A stretch of DNA of 64,000 nucleotides from an uncultured Pseudobutyrivibrio sp. GTDB taxonomy: Bacteria > Bacillota > Clostridia > Lachnospirales > Lachnospiraceae. A model generated the notes under the pieces. The model did no database searches and was not told the DNA's origin. It saw nothing but the letters and a program-made list of their open reading frames with translations. The first letter of the stretch is position 1, and each line of letters opens with the position of its first letter. The position numbers and the translations under genes are program-made. The stretch covers positions 50,556 through 114,555 of the forward strand of contig URCQ01000004.1 in NCBI GenBank assembly GCA_900546435.1, written 5' to 3'. Positions 44,882 to 54,056 of the stretch are shown here, piece after piece.

Positions 44882-45878
44882 TTGCTTCTCCCTTCTCCAT
44901 GGCTTCTTTCTGATTGAGCCAACATTGTGTATAGTGAACATCATCAAACTGGGTTACCGGTGGCATCTCGCGCAGGCAAATCTTCATACATGCTTCGCAA
45001 CGAGGTGCAAAAGGACAACCTGCCGGAGGGTTCAAAAGATCCACTGGAGTTCCTTCGATCGGAACCAGTCTCTCATGTTCCTTGGTATCCAGTCTAGGGA
45101 TAGAACGGATCAATCCCTTGGTATACATATGGTGTGGACGATAGAAAATATCATCTGTTGTACCATACTCGACGATTCTTCCTGCATACATAACCGCAAT
45201 GCGGTCACACATGGAAGCAACAACACCCAGATCATGTGTGATCATGATGATCGCCATGCCGAGTTTGTCCTTGAGTTCCATCATCAGTTCCAGGATCTGT
45301 GCCTGAATGGTAACGTCCAATGCGGTTGTAGGCTCATCTGCGATCAATAACTTTGGTTCGCAGGCAAGTGCGATAGCGATCATAACACGCTGTCTCATAC
45401 CACCGGACAACTCATGCGGATACTGCTTTAATCTCTTTTCCGGCTCGTTGATACCAACGAGTTCCAGCAATTCTTTTGCACGGGCATATGCCTGTTTTTT
45501 ATCTTTGTCGGTATGCAGACGGATAACCTCCGTGATCTGATTACCGATGGTGTAAACCGGATTCAAACTGGTCATTGGATCCTGGAAAATGATAGAGATT
45601 TCTTTACCGCGGATCTTGCGCATCTCTTTTTCACCCATTTCCTCAATCTCGTGACCGTTAAACTGTAATGTACCACCTATCAATTTACCAGGATGAGCCG
45701 TCAGTCCCATCAGAGAATATGCCGTAACGGATTTACCGGAACCTGACTCTCCAACGATACCAAGGACTTCTCCCTCTTTTAAATGAATGGATACATCGTT
45801 AAGCGCTTTAACCTCTCCTGCCGGAGTAAAGAAGGAAAGACGCTCGTTCTTTATATCTACTAAGTATTCTTCTGCCAT
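44874..45878 (-). CDS. oppD: Oligopeptide ABC transporter ATPase OppD
   Basis: A 334-residue ATPase. Walker A GESGSGKSVTAYSLM (near 41), signature ELSGGMRQRVMIAIAL, Walker B LLIADEPTTALDVT and the C-terminal oligo_HPY region with CPFAPRCEACMKIC are present. It pairs with OppF to power peptide import. AAAGGGGA precedes the ATG at 45878, 14 bases after the oppC stop. Confidence 0.96.
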   Translation of the reverse strand: MAEEYLVDIKNERLSFFTPAGEVKALNDVSIHLKEGEVLGIVGESGSGKSVTAYSLMGLTAHPGKLIGGTLQFNGHEIEEMGEKEMRKIRGKEISIIFQDPMTSLNPVYTIGNQITEVIRLHTDKDKKQAYARAKELLELVGINEPEKRLKQYPHELSGGMRQRVMIAIALACEPKLLIADEPTTALDVTIQAQILELMMELKDKLGMAIIMITHDLGVVASMCDRIAVMYAGRIVEYGTTDDIFYRPHHMYTKGLIRSIPRLDTKEHERLVPIEGTPVDLLNPPAGCPFAPRCEACMKICLREMPPVTQFDDVHYTQCWLNQKEAMEKGEANE

Positions 45879-45892
45879 GACGCGTCCCCTTT

Positions 45893-46939
45893 CTAATTCT
45901 TTAACTTCGGATCGAATGCATCGCGAAGTCCATCACCTAACAGGTTAAAACTCAAAATGATCAAACTGATCGCAACAGCAGGGATGAACAAAAGGTATGG
46001 ATAAGTTCCGATACCATTGATTGCATCACTTGCCAAACTTCCCAGTGAAGGAAGCGGAACTGCAACACCCATTCCCAAGAAACTCAGGAAAGACTCTGTA
46101 AAAATAGAGGATGGGATCTGCAAGGTTGTTGTAACGATCAATGTACCGATACAGTTGGTAAGCAGATGGTTCTTGATGATCTTACCATTGCTGACACCAA
46201 GTGCACGGGCTGCGGTAACATACTCGCTTTCCTTTAACATGAGGATCTGGCTTCGTACCATACGTGCCATACCTACCCAGTACAAAAGTGCGAATACGAT
46301 GAAAATACTGATCAGGTTGGTTCCGACTGTCTGTACCCACTTAAATCCAGGTGCATTTGCCAGATTGTTCAGTGGATCTTTCAAAGCGAAAGATAAAAGT
46401 ACGATCAAAAGCACATCAGGAACCGTATATATGATATCTACGATTCTCATCATGATCAGATCGACCCAGCCGCCAAAGAATGCTGCGATGGAACCATAGA
46501 TAGAACCAATCACAAGAATAATAGCGGTAGCAATCAAACCAACCAAAAGTGAAATACGGCTACCCATCATAACACGAATGGCATAGTCACGTCCCATCTT
46601 ATCCGTACCAAATACATGTGGGAACACAGATTCACCGGCATCGATTTTTGCCTGCTCGTCTGCTGAATAGGTAAAAGGTGCAAGGTTGTTTGCTCCCTTG
46701 ATCTGCTGATCATAGGAATATGGATAAAATGATGGCACAATAAATGAGAAAATCATAACCAAAATGATAACAACGATAGATACCATTGCCACTTTGTTCT
46801 TTCTCAATCTGCGGAAACCGTCTTTCCAGAAACTAACGCTTTCCCGCATGATGACCTGACTCTGTTTTTCCTCCTCAGATGCAGGGAGAAAATCATCAGG
46901 ATTTAAATCTAACTGAAAACTTAATGGATTCTTATTCAT
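45893..46939 (-). CDS. oppC: Oligopeptide ABC transporter permease OppC
   Basis: A 348-residue permease. A cytoplasmic N-terminus of about 45 residues leads to six membrane helices and the permease EAA loop (AARALGVSNGKIIKNHLLTN). The N-terminal OppC_N segment (SFWKDGFRRLRKNKVAM) identifies it as OppC rather than OppB. AAGGAG precedes the ATG at 46939. Confidence 0.95.
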   Translation of the reverse strand: MNKNPLSFQLDLNPDDFLPASEEEKQSQVIMRESVSFWKDGFRRLRKNKVAMVSIVVIILVMIFSFIVPSFYPYSYDQQIKGANNLAPFTYSADEQAKIDAGESVFPHVFGTDKMGRDYAIRVMMGSRISLLVGLIATAIILVIGSIYGSIAAFFGGWVDLIMMRIVDIIYTVPDVLLIVLLSFALKDPLNNLANAPGFKWVQTVGTNLISIFIVFALLYWVGMARMVRSQILMLKESEYVTAARALGVSNGKIIKNHLLTNCIGTLIVTTTLQIPSSIFTESFLSFLGMGVAVPLPSLGSLASDAINGIGTYPYLLFIPAVAISLIILSFNLLGDGLRDAFDPKLKN

Positions 46940-46949
46940 TTCTTTCTCC

Positions 46950-47867
46950 TTACTTGAGTGTAATACGTGGATCGATCAGTTTGTACACAATATCTACTAC
47001 CACATTCATCACGATGATCAATGTAGCAAGGAAAATGGTGGTTCCCATAATCAATGTGTAGTCTCGTCCCTGGATGGCACCGATAAACTCACCGCCAAGT
47101 CCTGGGATCGTAAAGATCTTCTCAACAACGAAACTTCCGGTTACTGTGTAAGCAAGCATTGGTCCTACATAAGTAACAACTGGTAAAATAGCATTACGAA
47201 GTGCATGCTTAAACAACTGTACTTTACCAGAAAGACCCTTTGCCTTTGCTGTACGCATATAATCCTGTCCTAATACATCAAGCATAGAAGAACGCATCAG
47301 TCGCATAATATATGCTGTTGGATAAAATGCCAGTGCTGCAACCGGCATAATAAAGTGTTTCCAAGAACTAAGTCCCATCGTAGGTAGTACCCGGAATTTT
47401 ACACCGAAGAAATACATCAAAACGGTACAGATAACGAAACTCGGTACCGCAATACCCATTGTGGATATAACACTAATCAAACTATCGAGGAACTTGCCAC
47501 GCTTCAAAGCAGCGATACTTCCAAGCAGTACCCCAAGTATCAGGGAAACCAATACAGAAATTCCACCAATCTTTGCAGATACCGGGAACTTCGCCTGAAT
47601 GATACCTGCGACGGTACGTCCTCTCTGTTTTAAACTGTCACCAAAATCTCCGTGAGCTACCCCTGTAATATAAGTGACATACTGCTCACCTAATGGCTTG
47701 TCCAAGCCATACTTTGCTTCAAGCGCTGCTGTTGCCTGTGGGCTTATGGCCTTCTCTGAAAGGAATGGTCCACCCGGAACCATATTCATCAGGAAGAATG
47801 TCAATGTGGCTACTGCCCAAATTGTTACAATTGCAAGCGCTATTCTCTTTACAACGTACTTTAACAT
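46950..47867 (-). CDS. oppB: Oligopeptide ABC transporter permease OppB
   Basis: A 305-residue permease with six helices. The N-terminal MLKYVVKRIALAIVTIWAVA helix and FFLMNMVPGGPF segment are typical of OppB/DppB, and the EAA loop reads RTAKAKGLSGKVQLFKHALR. It is the first gene of oppBCDFA. AAGGAG precedes the ATG at 47867. Confidence 0.95.
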   Translation of the reverse strand: MLKYVVKRIALAIVTIWAVATLTFFLMNMVPGGPFLSEKAISPQATAALEAKYGLDKPLGEQYVTYITGVAHGDFGDSLKQRGRTVAGIIQAKFPVSAKIGGISVLVSLILGVLLGSIAALKRGKFLDSLISVISTMGIAVPSFVICTVLMYFFGVKFRVLPTMGLSSWKHFIMPVAALAFYPTAYIMRLMRSSMLDVLGQDYMRTAKAKGLSGKVQLFKHALRNAILPVVTYVGPMLAYTVTGSFVVEKIFTIPGLGGEFIGAIQGRDYTLIMGTTIFLATLIIVMNVVVDIVYKLIDPRITLK

Positions 47868-47960
47868 CTTGTTAATATTCTCCTTCCAAGGTAAATCTTA
47901 ATACCTAAAAAGAACGCAAAAAAGCCTGTGTTTCCGCCCCATTGCGTTCAATCGAGGGTT

Positions 47961-47989
47961 ATTATAGCACAGTGTTGCAGTAAAGTCCA
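47961..47989 (-). promoter_or_regulatory. Likely promoter of the opp operon
   Basis: Minus strand TATAAT (47961-47966) with TGGACT (47984-47989) 17 bases upstream. It lies about 95 bases before oppB. The rest of the 276-bp gap to pepT shows no gene. Confidence 0.6.
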
Positions 47990-48143
47990 TATTGTTTTTG
48001 TTTCTCTCTCATTTAATGGACACATCCACTTTTTCGCGGATTTACTGTATTCTGTGATTTTATACATCCTTTTTCACGCATTAAGCTACCCTTTTATACC
48101 CTTTTTGTATGAAATACCATTTCTTTTTCTAATTCTCTGCGTT

Positions 48144-49364
48144 CTACTTAGCTACGATTCGAACAATGTTGCAGACAATGTCTGTGCACAGATCCATACC
48201 TTCTACTGTAATGTGCTCGTATGGACCGTGGAAAGCATATCCGCCAGTGCCAAGGTTCGGACAAGGCAGTCCCATAAAGCTGAGTCTCGCACCATCAGTA
48301 CCGCCACGGATTGGCACTTCCTTCGGCATCAATCCAGCCATTCTGGTTGCCTCTTTTGCCCAATCAATAATTTCCATGCATTCATCAATTTTGCATTTCA
48401 TGTTTAAATAAGATTCTTTGATGGTAACCTCAACGACACCTGCACCATATTTTTCATTTAATGCCGCAGCAATACGACGCATATTTTCTTCTTTCGCATG
48501 GAATTTCTCCAAATCATGATCCCGGATAATATAAGAAAGCTTTGTCTGTGCCACATCCCCATGCATATCGGTCAGATGGCAGAAGCCTTCATATCCATCT
48601 GTTTTTTCCGGAACTTCATCCTTTGGCAGCATACCATGAAATTCCATTGCAACGGTCTGCGAATTCACCATGATATCTTTTGCACTTCCCGGATGCACAT
48701 TGTTGCCATGCACCACAACCGTTGCTCCGGAAGCATTAAAGTTTTCGTATTCGATGTTTCCTTCCAGATCTCCATCCAAGGTGTATGCATAATCTGCGCC
48801 AAAATGCGCCACATCAAAATGATCTGCTCCTGCGCCAATCTCTTCATCCGGCGTAAATCCAATACAGATTTTACCATGCGGAATCTGTTCTGTAATAATG
48901 CGCTCCATCGCTGTCATTATCTCTGCGATTCCGGCTTTGTCATCTGCACCTAACAGTGTCGTACCATCGGTTGTAATCAAGGTTCTCCCCTGTGCATTCT
49001 GCAAATGTGGAAAATCTTTTACCGACAACGTTCTGCCACTCTCGCCTAACACAACATCTTTTCCATCGTAATTTTCGTGCAAAATCGGATGTACATGTTC
49101 CCCTGAAAAATCCGGTGCTGTATCCATATGCGCAATAAAGCCAATCGCAGGCTTATCCTGCAATCCATCCGTTGCTTCCAACGTACCATAGACATAGCAC
49201 TTATCATCCACATGTGCATCTGCAATACCGATTTCTTTCATCTCCTGTACCAGTTTCTTTGCAAGGTCAAATTCTCTTGCTGCTGACGGTACCGTTTCAC
49301 TTTCTTCATCACTGGTTGTATGTACAACCACGTAATCCAGCAATCTCTCGTATGCCCGTTTCAT
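48144..49364 (-). CDS. pepT: Peptidase T (tripeptide aminopeptidase)
   Basis: A 406-residue M20 zinc metallopeptidase that removes the N-terminal residue of tripeptides. Metal sites: GFIAHMDTAPD (near 76), TTDGTTLLGADDKAG, FTPDEEIGAG with the catalytic Glu, YTLDGD and the C-terminal His in GPYEHITVEGM. It lies directly upstream of the opp operon on the same strand, so imported peptides could be degraded by it. GGGAGAGGA precedes the ATG at 49364. Confidence 0.96.
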   Translation of the reverse strand: MKRAYERLLDYVVVHTTSDEESETVPSAAREFDLAKKLVQEMKEIGIADAHVDDKCYVYGTLEATDGLQDKPAIGFIAHMDTAPDFSGEHVHPILHENYDGKDVVLGESGRTLSVKDFPHLQNAQGRTLITTDGTTLLGADDKAGIAEIMTAMERIITEQIPHGKICIGFTPDEEIGAGADHFDVAHFGADYAYTLDGDLEGNIEYENFNASGATVVVHGNNVHPGSAKDIMVNSQTVAMEFHGMLPKDEVPEKTDGYEGFCHLTDMHGDVAQTKLSYIIRDHDLEKFHAKEENMRRIAAALNEKYGAGVVEVTIKESYLNMKCKIDECMEIIDWAKEATRMAGLMPKEVPIRGGTDGARLSFMGLPCPNLGTGGYAFHGPYEHITVEGMDLCTDIVCNIVRIVAK

Positions 49365-49398
49365 CTTATTCCTCTCCCTTTTTTATAAAAATTTATGA

Positions 49399-50595
49399 TC
49401 ATTCGCCAACCATCCAGGCATGTTCCAATGCCTCTTTTGTTGCCGAAATGCTTCCTTGTATCATCTGCGCACCGCCACCGCCTTTTGCGTCAAACTGCTG
49501 GCGCAGGTAGGACGCCTCTTCTCTGCAGTCCTTTGTCTTACTAGCGATGATAAAACAATATCCCTCTTTATCATCCCCGGAAAAAACGCCACAATAGCCA
49601 TCGTGTTCTTCCGTCATATGATTAACGACATCACGCATGGCTTTCGTATCACAGCTTTCCGCAAACAACACCACATGCTCTGCTGCCGGATCCAGACTTT
49701 TTACCTGCTCCAATAAAAGTTTTTCCTGTGTCTTACGCAAGCGGTATGCCAGATTCTGATTTTCTGCCTGCATACGCTTGATATGACTTCCCAACTCTTC
49801 TTCTGATGAACTGAGCAGCGTCATCATATTCTCTACCGTTGCAAGCTTTGTCCGGAAAGCATCGAGTGCGCGAAATCCACATAACATACTGATGCGCACA
49901 CCGCCCTTATGATTTTGCACCTGCATAATCTTAAGAATTCCCACTTCCCCTGTCCGTTTAACATGGGGTGCACAACATGCGCACACATCAACGCCCGGAA
50001 TCGCAACAATACGCACCGGACCTTCCAATTCTTTCTTACTGCGGTACTCCATTGTCTCTAGCATCTGTGGTGTAGGAAAAGCAATCTCTAACAGCAAATC
50101 ATCTGCGATCACCTGATTCACACGCGTCTCAACTTCCATGAGCTCTTCCGCTGTCAGCACACCATCAAAATCCATCGTAACGATAGAATCACTCAAATGA
50201 AATCCCACGTTGTTGTAGCCGAACGTGCTGTGCACAATTCCAGAGAACATATGCTCTCCTGTATGCTGCTGCATATTAGAAAATCGATAATCCCAATCAA
50301 TTTTGCCATGCACATGATCTGCTACTTCCACCGGTGTATCCACCAGATGATAAATGACACCATCACGGATTTGGACATCCAAAACGTTCATCTCTGTCTG
50401 TGGGTGCATACCATGGCTTACCACCAGCTGACCTTGATCCGGTGTCTGTCCTCCCTGTTCCGGGAAAAAAAGTGTCTGATCCAGAACAACTTCATAACAA
50501 CCCTCATGCTTTGGTGACGGTATTACCGCAAGAATTGTTCCATCAAATTCCGTCTCATACGGAAATTTATCATATAAACAATTTGTTTGTTCCAT
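49399..50595 (-). CDS. Alanyl-tRNA editing protein, AlaX-L type with DHHA1 domain
   Basis: A 398-residue free-standing homologue of the AlaRS editing domain that hydrolyses Ser-tRNA-Ala or Gly-tRNA-Ala. The N-terminal part has FFPEQGGQTPDQG. The zinc site is the HxxxH in QQHTGEHMFSG (near 100) plus Cys/His of DVCACCAPHVKRTGEV. The C-terminal third is a DHHA1-like domain ending GGGGAQMIQGSI. AlaX normally acts beside a full alaS, which is not in the window. GAGGAG precedes the ATG at 50595. Confidence 0.9.
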   Translation of the reverse strand: MEQTNCLYDKFPYETEFDGTILAVIPSPKHEGCYEVVLDQTLFFPEQGGQTPDQGQLVVSHGMHPQTEMNVLDVQIRDGVIYHLVDTPVEVADHVHGKIDWDYRFSNMQQHTGEHMFSGIVHSTFGYNNVGFHLSDSIVTMDFDGVLTAEELMEVETRVNQVIADDLLLEIAFPTPQMLETMEYRSKKELEGPVRIVAIPGVDVCACCAPHVKRTGEVGILKIMQVQNHKGGVRISMLCGFRALDAFRTKLATVENMMTLLSSSEEELGSHIKRMQAENQNLAYRLRKTQEKLLLEQVKSLDPAAEHVVLFAESCDTKAMRDVVNHMTEEHDGYCGVFSGDDKEGYCFIIASKTKDCREEASYLRQQFDAKGGGGAQMIQGSISATKEALEHAWMVGE

Positions 50596-50711
50596 AGTTC
50601 TCCTCAAAAAAGTCCTGACTTTTTAGCCACATAATATCCTATCATAGCACAATAATAGGATTTATGGTATGATAAAACTCACGAAAAAAGCAAAAACTAA
50701 GGGAAAACATT

Positions 50712-52013
50712 ATGAATAACGAAAAAGACAGAGCCATTCTTGTTGGCTTACAATTAAATGATGGCAGTTCTTTTGCACATAATTTGGAAGAACTGGAAAG
50801 CCTTTGTGAGGCCTGTGGCATTCTACCGGTATTTACCATCACGCAAGCGCTGGATGCTCCACACCAGGCGCTATATATTGGCACCGGCAAAGTCGCAGAA
50901 GTCAAAAATGCCGCCATAGAATTAGAAGCGGATCTGATTATTTTTGACAACGCACTCAGTCCTTCGCAGGCGAGGAATTTAAATCTGGAAATCGGGCTTC
51001 CTATTTTGGACCGCACAGCACTGATTCTCGAAATCTTTCACTCCCGTGCGCGCAGTCGCGAAGCCAAGTTACAGGTGGAGCTTGCCCGGCTGCAGTATCT
51101 CTTACCGCGCTTATCCGGTATGGGAACTGCCATGTCAAGACAAGGCGGTGGCAGTGGCTCCCGCTCCAACAAGGGTGCCGGTGAGAAAAAATTAGAGCTT
51201 GACCGCAGACATATCAGCCATCGCATCACCGAATGCAAAAAAGAACTGGTACAAATCAAAAAGCAACGCGAAACACAGCGCAAAAGCCGCAGCTCTTCCC
51301 AGACGCCATCGGTGGCTCTGGTTGGCTATACCAACGCCGGCAAATCGACCATTTTAAATGCTATGCTTTCCCAATATGGAAATGAAGACATCGCCGATAT
51401 CTCACACAAAAAAGTATTGCAGGAAGACATGCTGTTTGCCACCTTAGATACGACCGTGCGAAAAATCACCATTCCCGGAAAGCCCGCCCTGTATCTGTCT
51501 GATACTGTCGGCTTTATTGACAAATTACCACATCATCTGATTGATGCCTTCCGTTCCACCTTAGAGGAAGCCATTCATGCCGACCTTTTGTTGCAGGTCG
51601 TTGATGTATCTGATCCATATTATAGGGAGCACATGCGCGTAACACAGGAGACTTTAAATGACTTAGGCGCAGGGGATATTCCTATGATCATCGTCTACAA
51701 CAAAGCAGACCGCGTCCCACAATTTGCAGATGAGCTTCCGCTTGTCACAGGCAATCACATCCATATGGCCGCCGGTATTGGCGTCGGCATTGATGCTCTT
51801 GCTGGGCTTATTTTATCGCAACTGTTTGGACAACCGGTCACCATGCAGCTTCTCATCCCATATAGTGAGGGTTCGCTTGTGCATGCCATCTCTGAAATCG
51901 GTAATGTACAAAAAACAGAATATCAAAACGATGGTACCTATATGCAGGTTGTTTTCACACCTTCTGCGAAAGATCAGGCGTTATTACAGCAATTGGAATC
52001 TTACCGCGTCTAA
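50712..52013 (+). CDS. hflX: GTPase HflX
   Basis: A 433-residue HflX that splits stalled 70S ribosomes during stress. The N-terminal domain (1-190) has the YIGTGKVAEVK and DNALSPSQARNLNLEIG signatures and the Gly-rich PRLSGMGTAMSRQGGG loop. The G-domain follows with GYTNAGKST, DTVGFI and VYNKAD. It is on the plus strand, divergent from alaX. AAGGG precedes the ATG at 50712. Confidence 0.96.
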   Translation: MNNEKDRAILVGLQLNDGSSFAHNLEELESLCEACGILPVFTITQALDAPHQALYIGTGKVAEVKNAAIELEADLIIFDNALSPSQARNLNLEIGLPILDRTALILEIFHSRARSREAKLQVELARLQYLLPRLSGMGTAMSRQGGGSGSRSNKGAGEKKLELDRRHISHRITECKKELVQIKKQRETQRKSRSSSQTPSVALVGYTNAGKSTILNAMLSQYGNEDIADISHKKVLQEDMLFATLDTTVRKITIPGKPALYLSDTVGFIDKLPHHLIDAFRSTLEEAIHADLLLQVVDVSDPYYREHMRVTQETLNDLGAGDIPMIIVYNKADRVPQFADELPLVTGNHIHMAAGIGVGIDALAGLILSQLFGQPVTMQLLIPYSEGSLVHAISEIGNVQKTEYQNDGTYMQVVFTPSAKDQALLQQLESYRV

Positions 52014-52035
52014 CACATATCTATATGCAAAAAAA

Positions 52036-52068
52036 ACCCAGCCCATGGTCAAAACCACAGGCTGGGTA
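52036..52068. terminator. Bidirectional terminator between hflX and asnB
   Basis: ACCCAGCC ... GGCTGGGT with an inner GGT/ACC pair, flanked by A-run on the left and TATTTTAT on the right. It serves both convergent genes. Confidence 0.88.
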
Positions 52069-52092
52069 TTTTATATTTCCTTTTTCTATCTT

Positions 52093-53955
52093 TTATGCAG
52101 GAATCTGTACCTCATCCGCAGCGATATAAATTTCATACCATACTAAGAATACATAGATTGCCCAGATCTTACGGCTGTTATCTGCCTTGCCATCTCTATG
52201 ATCTTCTAAGAGCTGCATGAGCATTGTCTGATCAAAATACTGACTGGCAACCTCGGACGTAAATGCATCCTTAATCTTATTGTAGTATTTATCTTCTTTC
52301 AGCCATACACGAATCGGTACTGGGAATCCCAATTTTTTCTTATTGGCTGTAGATTCTGGTAAATGGCGTTTTGCTGCAATACGAAAAGCTCTCTTTGTTG
52401 CTTCATCTGTCACACGATAATCAATTGGCAAATTCTTTATGTATTCGAATACCTTGATATCAAGATATGGAACACGTGCTTCCAAAGAATGTGCCATACT
52501 CATTTTATCTGCCTTCAAAAGAATGTCTCCCTGCAGCCAGAAGTTCATATCTATATACTGCATCTTGGCAATATCATTGAGCCCCTTACACTTTGCATAA
52601 TATGGAGCTGTCAGTTCCTGTGGTGTCACATGTGTCAAATGGGACTTTAAAATCTTCTCCCGTTCCTCTACAGAGAACAGATTTGCATTACCGATAAAAC
52701 GCTCCTCCACAGACTTGCTGCCACGGATGATAAAGTTCTTTCCCTTAAAATTCGGCAATTTCTTTACAATCGCAGCCAGGCTCTTGCGCATGCCTAGTGG
52801 CAGCTTCTGATAACCTGCCAATGATAATGGCTCATGGTAAATATTATAGCCGCCAAAGAACTCATCTGCGCCTTCTCCGGAAAGCACAACCTTGATGTCC
52901 TTTGCCGCAAGCTCATCTACAAAATAAAGTGCAATACAGGATGGATCTGCCAAAGGCTCGTCCATGTAATACATAACCTTTGGAATACTGTCAAAATATT
53001 CATCACTGCTGATTGTCTTGCTGATATTTTCTTTGCCAAGTTCTTTTGTCAGGCTCTCTGCATAACGGATTTCGTTATATTTACTCTGCTTATCTAAAAA
53101 TCCCACCGTATAGGTCTTTTGCCCTGGGAATTCTGAAACCAGATAACTGGAATCTACTCCACTCGAAAGAGATGCTCCTACTTCTACATCTGCAATCATA
53201 TGTGCCATTGTAGACTCATGTACCACTTCTTCAATTTCACTCACTGTCTTTTCCAAAGATTCCGGTGCCTTTGCCGGCTGCATCAATGGGTCGTAATACT
53301 GGTGAATCTCCAACTCACCACTCTGCATCAACATATAATGACCTGCCGGGAGCTTGTAAATACCTTTAAAGAATGTCTCCGGCAATACAGAATACTGGAA
53401 TGACATATACTGCTCCAAAGCATCTTCATTTACTTCGCGCTTGATATCCGGGTAAGCCAGAATGCTCTTAATCTCGGAAGAAAATACAAAATTGCCGTCT
53501 GGCTTTGCATAGTAAAATGGCTTAATGCCAAAGAAATCTCTCGCACCAAAAACAAGATCTTTTTTCATATCATAAATAACAAAAGCAAACATGCCTCGTA
53601 CTCTTGAAAGGATATCCACCCCATACTCTTCATAGCCATGTACAAGACTTTCCGTATCTGCATTATTCGCAAATACATGTCCTTTTGCGATCAGATCCTC
53701 ACGTAGTTCCAAATGGTTGTAAATCTCTCCGTTAAAGACAATGACAATATCGCCTGTCTCATTAAACATTGGCTGCATCCCATGATCCAGGTCAATGATA
53801 CTCAATCGGCGGAAGCCTAGTGCCACCTGGTCGTTCACATACATCCCTTCCTGATCCGGTCCACGATGTATGATTTTATCCATCATATTTTTAAGAATTG
53901 CTTCTCGATCTCTATCTTCTTTTGTTCGTCCGATAAATCCGCTTATTCCACACAT
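52093..53955 (-). CDS. asnB: Asparagine synthase (glutamine-hydrolysing)
   Basis: A 620-residue class B enzyme. The N-terminal glutaminase begins MCGISGFIG with the nucleophile Cys at position 2 after Met removal. It also has RRLSIIDL and FNGEIYNHLELR. The synthetase domain has the ATP pyrophosphatase loop ASLSSGVDSSYL near residue 260. Glutamine gives the amide that is added to aspartyl-AMP. AAAGGAAG precedes the ATG at 53955. It is a single gene. Confidence 0.97.
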   Translation of the reverse strand: MCGISGFIGRTKEDRDREAILKNMMDKIIHRGPDQEGMYVNDQVALGFRRLSIIDLDHGMQPMFNETGDIVIVFNGEIYNHLELREDLIAKGHVFANNADTESLVHGYEEYGVDILSRVRGMFAFVIYDMKKDLVFGARDFFGIKPFYYAKPDGNFVFSSEIKSILAYPDIKREVNEDALEQYMSFQYSVLPETFFKGIYKLPAGHYMLMQSGELEIHQYYDPLMQPAKAPESLEKTVSEIEEVVHESTMAHMIADVEVGASLSSGVDSSYLVSEFPGQKTYTVGFLDKQSKYNEIRYAESLTKELGKENISKTISSDEYFDSIPKVMYYMDEPLADPSCIALYFVDELAAKDIKVVLSGEGADEFFGGYNIYHEPLSLAGYQKLPLGMRKSLAAIVKKLPNFKGKNFIIRGSKSVEERFIGNANLFSVEEREKILKSHLTHVTPQELTAPYYAKCKGLNDIAKMQYIDMNFWLQGDILLKADKMSMAHSLEARVPYLDIKVFEYIKNLPIDYRVTDEATKRAFRIAAKRHLPESTANKKKLGFPVPIRVWLKEDKYYNKIKDAFTSEVASQYFDQTMLMQLLEDHRDGKADNSRKIWAIYVFLVWYEIYIAADEVQIPA

Positions 53956-54056
53956 AAAATTCTTCCTTTTGTCTTGTATTTGCTGTCAATATAGTATGCG
54001 CAATCGCTTATCCCCTATGCGCATCAAATCTTATTCCATAAGATTATAATGTTTTC